A DNA stretch of 64,000 nucleotides from Theristus sp. LFF4_11 (lineage: Eukaryota; Nematoda; Chromadorea; Monhysterida; Xyalidae), in assembly GCA_030248135.1 (NCBI GenBank), contig JASANC010004736.1, positions 62,001 through 126,000 of the forward strand, in the 5' to 3' direction. The notes below the pieces were generated by a model that was not told the DNA's origin, did not search any database, and saw only the letters and a list, made by a program, of their open reading frames with translations. Position 1 is the first letter of the stretch. Each line of letters opens with the position of its first letter. The translations under genes were made by a program, and so were the position numbers. This document shows positions 57,781-64,000 of the stretch, piece by piece.

Positions 57781-60700
57781 AAGAAGCGCAGTTTCGCCGG
57801 ATGGCTGCCACAAGAAAAACGAAAAACTCACCTCCGATTTTGTCGCACGAATTCATCATTCAGAATCATGGCGACATTTTTTCGTGCATCATTGTGCTCA
57901 TCTTTGCCGGGCTCATGTTTCAGGTTGCTTTTAAGTTTGATTGAACTGTACAGTTTTTTACCATAACTTTAAGTTCACAGCTTGTTTTTTGGGCGGTGGG
58001 CCATTTGAACCGATACTTTCGCGCGACGTGACAAGTTTAATAATAGTTGTCTGTCTGTGTAATCCATGCTGGCTGATTGCCTGTTCATTCAACGGATCCA
58101 CAGCTAGGGAAACTTAGTTTACTTTATATTCAAATCAGCGGTTTGCATTCACCTGACTGTTGTCTAGTTCGTGATAAGAAAAATAATCTTTTTATTAATT
58201 ATTTTGGAAAAAAGGTTCCTCTTTCTAAAAAAATCAAACAAGACGAACATTTTTTTGAACATCATTGAAAATACACTGTAACTTGTGAACATCGATATTT
58301 TATTACTAAAAAATCACTTCGTGTGGTTTAATATTTTTCGTGCTGGCGAAAATCCATCGGGCCGGAATTCTTCGGGCCGGAATTCTTCGGGCCGGAATTA
58401 TCCCAGGCCGGAAGTCTTCGGGCCGGAACTCTTTAGGCCGGAATTAGCGGGCCGGAATTGTACCACCTCCTCACAATTCACTTGTTTTGCAGTGCAGCAA
58501 ATAACGACACTGAAAATTTCATTGTTTGTCTTTCTCAGGCCACTTCACCGTTTGCTCATGTGTTTGTCTCGCCGCAGTACAACACAACGGACTTTGCTGA
58601 AGGTACGCAGTACTTGAATCATGGATGATTGCTAATTGCAAAGTTGCTTTCATTGGCAAATCGCTGCTCATTCGAAATGATATACTATCGCTGGAAACGG
58701 AGTTTTTCCGCTCATTTTCAGACGGCAGTATCGTGAAAACGGTCTACGGCAACGGCATCCGCGACGCGGCCACCATCTTCCTCTACATGATGATCGGCAT
58801 CGTGTTGCACGCTGCGTTCCAGGAATATGCCATTGATGTAAGCTGCACAGGCGAACTCTTAATTGTGGGTAATCAGCTGATTCGTTGGTGATGCACGTGC
58901 ATGCATACTGTCTGTGCAGGCTTTGCTTGAAAGGCGGAGTCTGCTCCTGCACAGAACGCATGCATCACGTAAACGTGACCACCAACCAATCAGCTGGTTG
59001 CCCATTATTCAGAGTTCGACTGTAGTTGTTGAGCATGTTTGACGGTGACACAAGAAAACGGTTGTCATTTTGTATTTGTACAGCGGTCTGTGATGCCACC
59101 CATTTTATAATCTGTCAATCCACTGAACAATCCATGATTGTAAAAGCAAATTCGAAGACTGAGACGCTGTGAACTATTTCTCGTCATACATCAGTTTTTC
59201 CATCGGATGTCAAACAAATGTCATTCCTATATAATTTCCGATACCAGCCGCTAATATTGCACTGATTTTCTTTTAGAAACTTCAACGAAAACTGCATCTA
59301 TCGAAAACGAAAACATCGAAATTCACGGAGTCTGGCCATCTGGGCCTGTTCGCAATCTACTCGATCATCCATGCTGCTTACATCATCAACACGGTAACGC
59401 ACGTCTGTTATGAGCTGTCAGTCAACAGTATCGTCACAAGCACAACACCCGGCCCGGCACTTCATTTTGCCCGCAAAACATGTCTCGGTCAAAACTCTCC
59501 GAACGTCGCTTATCAAAAATCAATCGCTTTTTATAATTTTTCACATTTTTAGGAATCGTATATTCCAGAAGTCAGCCAGTTGTGGGCCGGTTACCCGGAG
59601 CAACACCGTGAGATGTCGCTCTGGCTGAAATTGTTTTTCCTGATACAGGTCTGTGGGTCTGTAAAGCAGAGTATCACGCAGCCTGCACAAACGTTGGTTT
59701 CATACAGTCTGTAGAAACGTTGCAAAAAACATACTTGACCTTTAGTTTTCAATTTGAAACAATCGCTGACTGACAAGTGACAGGCACCATATTGTTCAGT
59801 TGTTTCATGTGCAGTGCGGCTGCAGCAGCAGTAGTTTGTTAAAAAGACTTTCTGGCAAAACAGTTTCATGAAACATTTTACTAAAATTTAATAAGGGAAT
59901 ATCATGAAACATTTTACTAAAAAAATTGAATAAGGGAATATTTTGCTAGAGCGTAGGTTTATTTTTGTTTGCCAGCGCCATTGTAAATGATCTCAAAACT
60001 TTTGCAGCTCGCCTATTGGCTGCACCAGTTTCCGGAGTTCTATCTGCAAAAGTCGAAACGTGACGAGATTCGCACGCGCGCCGCTTATTCAATCATGTAC
60101 CTCGGCTTCATCGGGGCTGCGTACTTCTTGAAGTTGGTTTTTGGAGTTTAGAATTGCTACAACTTTTCATTTGGGCGAGTGTCAAAACTCTGGGCGAACG
60201 AAACCGTCTTCTGCCATAAATTGGTTCACTTTACATGGTCTTGCAGGCAGGAAGTTCCAGGGCAAGCAAGCCCCCCCCCGTTTTTTCAGTGCGCCTTCCC
60301 CCTCCCCGCGCAAATATTTATACAGCAAAGGCTTTTAAGATACTAGCAACTATCCTGAAACTCCCTGTTCAAGGCAGGGGACGAAAGTGTGAAGAAGCGA
60401 AGTGAAGATCGATAAACAGGCAGGGGCATGTGCTGTAAGAATAAGAGCGTGTCATTAGCAGTGAGAACCATACTTTCTGAGCACACCGTTTTGACAATTG
60501 TCTGTTGCAGCGATCAATGATGTCATATAACCATATAATCTGTCAATCCACTGATTCATCCAATGACTGTCGACCACACATTCTAAATGTCTGAGACGCT
60601 GTGTGAGATTGAGACACGCACACGATCACGGATTCACCACAAGTTGCACGATTTCCCCCCACAAACTTTCTGCTCAGTTTCACGCGCGTCGCGCTGGTGA

Positions 60701-62293
60701 TTCTGCTGCTGCATTTCGTGTCCGAGCTGGTGTTCCACTTCTGTCGCATGGCGCATTTCGCCGAGAAGCCGACGATTTCAGTGCCCGGGTAAAGTTCTTT
60801 TTTGCTTTTCATTTCTTCGTTTTGTTTTGTGTTCAAACCTTGGTATTTGATTGAACTTCAATGTATTTCCAAGTCCAATCTGTTTTGGTTCCAAGCAATC
60901 TATTTCCATGCTGCTAGCTGATTAGTTAGTAATCACGTTTGCGTGTGAAGGTAGAGTCTGTCCTTCCTGTTGCTGCACAGCAATGCATGCGCATCACGTG
61001 CTCAACAAGCAGTCCAGCGAATTGCATATGACACAGAAATCACGTTGTTTTCGCAGGTTCAAATTCTGGAACATTCTGTTCGTGATCACGCGACTCGGCT
61101 GCATCACGACGGCGTTCCTGACGTTCTGGTACGGTCTGCGCACCAATGAAACGCCGTACGTCGACTTCGCCGCCGGCAACTTCAACACCACGTTTGTTCG
61201 GTCGGTTCGGTTCGGTTTGTTCTTCTTTTGGCGCCCGGGTTGGGCGCGTGAACTGCGTTTTTGAGCATCCGACATTTTTCTGTGATCCGTCGCACGCACT
61301 TTATGACTGGACCATCCATTTGTGAATTCAATACAATCACCACACACCACAAGACTGAACTGAATTAATGAATGAATGAACTTTACTGACCGAACTGTCC
61401 GACGTTTCCAGACTGAACTGTCTGCTGGCGGTGTGCGCCGTGCAGGCCTATCTCATGTGGAACTTCATCATGTTCCATCTGCGGCAGATGCGCGAGCGCG
61501 CCGCGATCACGCGCAAGTCGAACGCGCACGCGCAACGCGCAAAGCAACGCAAACAGGAGCGAAAGGAGCAACGCAAACTCGAACAGGAGGCACGTGCGAC
61601 TGTTTAGGCGAACGTGTCGCGCCGAAATGACGTCATGTGTGCACGCACTCTCGAAACATGCGCGCTTGCCATTCGCCGTTGCATGTTTGGCGGATCTATT
61701 CAGCGTGGAAAAAAAATTACATGGAACGGGTGTGAACCAAAAACGGAAATTCTGTCGCCTGTGCATGATAGACGGGCGTTTCGAAATACATTTCGTCATT
61801 TTGACGCGACACGTTCGATCGAATGTATCTATGCTGCAAGGGTAGTGTTCACAATTGTTTCTGAGCTGTCTGAATTTGTTATCAATGAGACTTTCGTTGT
61901 TTTCAAATTCCAATCTGACCTGATGCTAGTGCGCTGCACTGATTGGCTGCTCACACGGGAATAAAATCACTAATCAGCGTTCACGCGGTGCGGAACTAAT
62001 GATGAATGACTGCAACTGAGTTGAAAACCTGATGAATCGAATGTTTTAATTTTCACTGGAATTCCTCGTTTCTGAAGTTCCGTTTCGAAACAACAGTTGC
62101 TTCCAAAATGAGGCTGCCTAGCGCTGGTTGCATTGGAAGTCAGTGCTCTGCAGTGCAGTTTCAGCCAGAGTGAAACCAATCACCAAATTAGTCATGTTTT
62201 TGTTTTTATTTTCAGTTACGCCAACTACCCGAGGCAGACCAAGAGAATCAACGTGTCCTGCGCTCGACAGCAAAGAAACAGAAAGCTAACTAA
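57774..62293 (+). CDS. TRAM1: Translocating chain-associated membrane protein
   Basis: Exons: 57774-57923, 58539-58602, 58722-58837, 59277-59393, 59553-59648, 60008-60132, 60678-60788, 61057-61200, 61412-61607 (stop), giving 372 residues (human TRAM1 374). TRAM sits beside the Sec61 channel in the ER membrane and helps nascent chains enter the bilayer. Matches in order: SPPILSHEFIIQNHGD, VYGNGIRDAATIFLYMMIGI, FQEYAID, SKFTESGHLGLFAIYSI, LFFLIQLAYWLHQFPEFYLQ, ILLLHFVSELVFHF, ITRLGCITTAFLTFWYGL, AAGNFNTTFVR, with about eight membrane helices and a basic tail. The family start corresponds to the second Met (MAATRKTKNSPP); nine more residues precede it. A further exon at 62216-62293, joined in phase from a weak donor after 61601, would replace the last two residues by LRQLPEADQENQRVLRSTAK plus a Lys-rich end. 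Confidence 0.95.
58195..58466 (+). mobile_element. Half copy of the 12-kb fold-back transposon
   Basis: In TRAM intron 1. It shares with 12.3-12.55 kb the stretch ATTGAAAATACACTGTAA...GAACATCGATATTTT, the CACTTCGTGTGGTTTAATAT block and the tandem GGGCCGGAATTCTTC array ending GGCCGGAATTGTACC. The left arm is missing. Confidence 0.7.
58843..59024. mobile_element. TA MITE copy in TRAM intron 3
   Basis: Same fold-back plan as 7,710-7,879 (AATCAGCTGATTCGTTGGTG ... CCAACCAATCAGCTGGTTG), with internal AGGCGGAGTCTG and the 3' end GAGTTCGACTGTA intact. The 5' end is degraded. A further degenerate relative lies at about 60,905-61,015 in intron 7. Confidence 0.65.
59866..59945 (+). repeat. Short direct duplication in TRAM intron 5
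   Basis: Two adjacent copies of an approximately 35-base unit, CATGAAACATTTTACTAAA followed by TT(G)AATAAGGGAATAT. Confidence 0.6.
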
Positions 62294-62299
62294 AAACAT

Positions 62300-63570
62300 G
62301 GAGACCGCAAGAAGTTTGTGGTTAGGATTCGATGAAACGAAACGCACAACTGAACGCACGCACGTGTTATGCTCAGCTAGCTGATTGACTGCTTTGGAAT
62401 GAATAGGGGAAATTTCGATCATAGCCTTTTTGGCGTTTGTGTTCGGTTGTTTTTCTTCAGCTGGTTTACCAAACCCACCAAACAGGTGATTTTTTCGTCA
62501 TCACTGAACTTCACATTTCATTCTTTTCTTCGCCGAGTTTCTTTACTAGGCAGTTTTGTTCGTGTTGGAATGTTCTGCAGTTGGCAAATTCGTTGTTATA
62601 ACTGTCATTTCGTTTTAAGTTATTCCTGTTTCGCACTTGCGTCGGTTTTTCGTTGTCTGTTATCCAATGTTGAGTAGCTAATTTGTTAGTTTCATGAATG
62701 CGTCGTTTCTTTTCGCATCATCGTTAGATTGCCAGTTTTCATATTGTCGAAGAATCTGCCAGACAGAAAGCCAACCGCCATTTGTACATGATGCAACTGT
62801 TTGCTGTTTGCGGTGTACCATGAATGCTGCGGTGCCCCTCTCTGGCTTGACTGTGCGATCGAGAGATCGAACGCTGATTGGCCCAGAAACTAGCCTCTGG
62901 CAGGTTCTGATGACCTGATTTTTTCAACATCGAAAATGTAACATGAAACATTTTCAATCTGAGGAATGTGATAGCTGAACATTACATGTCAAGAGTCGTC
63001 TCGGTATCAAGATGATTTTGGTGCAAATGTTTTTTATGACTTTTTCTGAAGAACTACGTTATTACTCAAATGTTTTCTTTTGTTTAAAAATCAATTATTT
63101 CGACAAACGTCGGTTACGGGGTTGAAATTGAGAAAAATCTGAATGGTTTTCAAATACGTTGGTTTGTTCTTTTGTGAAGTTTTGCTCTTCATGGGTTTAT
63201 CTTGGTTTTGTTTACTTTTAGGGGTCAGTTTAGAAAAAACAGCGATTTCTTTTTTGCGAAACAAATCATTTTATTTCGGTTCTGTTCTTTTGTCTCTTTG
63301 GTCATTTTTTCTGAAATTTTCGTGGCAGTTTTGAATCTGAAATTCCAAGGCAAGAATAAAATGAAAATGCATTCGATTGGAAAGGAAACTGGCCAGAGTT
63401 CGTGCCCAGATCGTGTCGTGTGTAAAAAAATCACAGTATTTTATCTTGTTGTGTTTATCGTTTATTTATCGTGTTTATAAACAGTTGTTTATCGTGTTAA
63501 TCAATAAGCTTCGCCACAAGTGTTTAACCAACTTGGTGGAGGCTGCAAAAGGTGACCCACTGTTCAGAAG
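62300..63570. other. Spacer downstream of TRAM
   Basis: AT-rich, T-rich on the + strand. Short frames at 62,399-62,677 and 62,694-62,918 show no splice-linked partners. No gene or complete repeat recognised. Confidence 0.4.
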
Positions 63571-64000
63571 TAGGGTTGTTAAACAAAAATGAAAATTTTT
63601 TTTAAAAAAAAAAGTGATTAAAAAAAACAAAAATGCCGATTTTTTTTTTAAATTCGAAAAATTTTCCTCCAATATGCTCTGAAAACCTCAATTTTGGCAC
63701 AATTTTTCGAAAGTTCAACAAAAATTTTCTTTGATTATACCTCGTAAAACCTTTAGCAGTCGATTTTGGGCCGTTTTACCGACTGATTTTAGGCTTCGAC
63801 AACATCTGCGATGAAGTTTTTGAGCGTCCCAAAGCTTAGCCTACCATTTCCGATGCAGATAAGGTGACGATTCGCCTCGCAGAGCGTCCGATTGTGCTCG
63901 CTGCTCCGTTTGCAAGCGCTACGTTGTCTGGTTGCTGCTTCGTGTCGTGTCGTCGCGACACCATCAGAAGAATTGATCGAATTTCAAGGCGGTATGTTTG
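63571..64000 (+). mobile_element. Second copy of the exon-carrying hAT-like element (runs off window)
   Basis: Begins TAGGGTTGTTAAACAAAAAT and follows the right-hand part of the 55.3-57.4 kb element base for base apart from scattered changes, including the 199-base exon (63,793-63,991) and its GTATGT donor. In this copy the exon frame has one TAG where the other copy has TGG. The far end lies beyond 64,000. Confidence 0.8.

Noticed and set aside
1..64000. CRISPR array, bacterial operons, Shine-Dalgarno sites, retroviral or phage genes.
   Set aside because: The DNA is eukaryotic with spliced genes; no regularly spaced repeats with unique spacers and no reverse transcriptase, integrase or capsid motifs were seen.

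Overview
The window looks like nuclear DNA of an invertebrate animal. Protein-coding genes are split into many short exons with GT-AG introns, and the recognisable proteins are animal or broadly eukaryotic families (PHYH, PAQR3, ferritin, TRAM, an actin-like protein). Gene density is low, about one gene per 6-7 kb. Much of the spacer and intron DNA is non-autonomous DNA transposons. I cannot name the phylum from the sequence. All gene models were assembled by eye: exon phases were checked, and each full model has a length divisible by three.

Layout. About 1-7.3 kb is AT-rich with no supported gene, apart from one weak exon candidate at 353-640. 7,340-9,920 (-) is phytanoyl-CoA dioxygenase, PHYH, 7 exons. 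About 10-12.6 kb is a repeat block: two tRNA-derived SINE-like units and a fold-back transposon with a 9-bp target duplication. 13,004-16,376 (-) is PAQR3, 7 exons. 18,290-19,902 (-) is a ferroxidase-type ferritin subunit, 4 exons, with an hAT-like element (20,074-20,872) just upstream. 21.2-21.5 kb holds TTAGGA-type repeats. 22.07-22.43 kb (-) may be a tiny gene. 23,032-25,304 (-) is a single-pass membrane protein of unknown family.

26,670-33,417 (-) is the most unusual locus. Its 14 exons encode a long Ser/Pro/Asn-rich region, then a pleckstrin-homology domain, then a complete actin-like domain, all in one reading frame (at least 1,005 residues). Its 5' end is not resolved in the gene-poor 33.4-41.2 kb. 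41,221-42,626 (-) is a small gene with two possible first exons, one carrying a transmembrane anchor and one not. 46,495-48,378 (-) and 50,413-53,962 (+) are two divergent multi-pass membrane protein genes of unknown family.

53.96-57.77 kb is a transposon cluster with two or three generations of hAT-like insertions, each with an exact 8-bp target duplication, one nested in another. The outer element carries what looks like a captured host exon, and a second copy of it runs off the right edge of the window. 57,774-62,293 (+) is TRAM, 9-10 exons, preceded by a tandem duplication that copies its start codon.

The genes do not form one pathway. PHYH acts in peroxisomal lipid oxidation, PAQR3 and TRAM in Golgi and ER membranes, ferritin in iron storage, and the PH-actin fusion presumably at a membrane-cytoskeleton interface (inferred).
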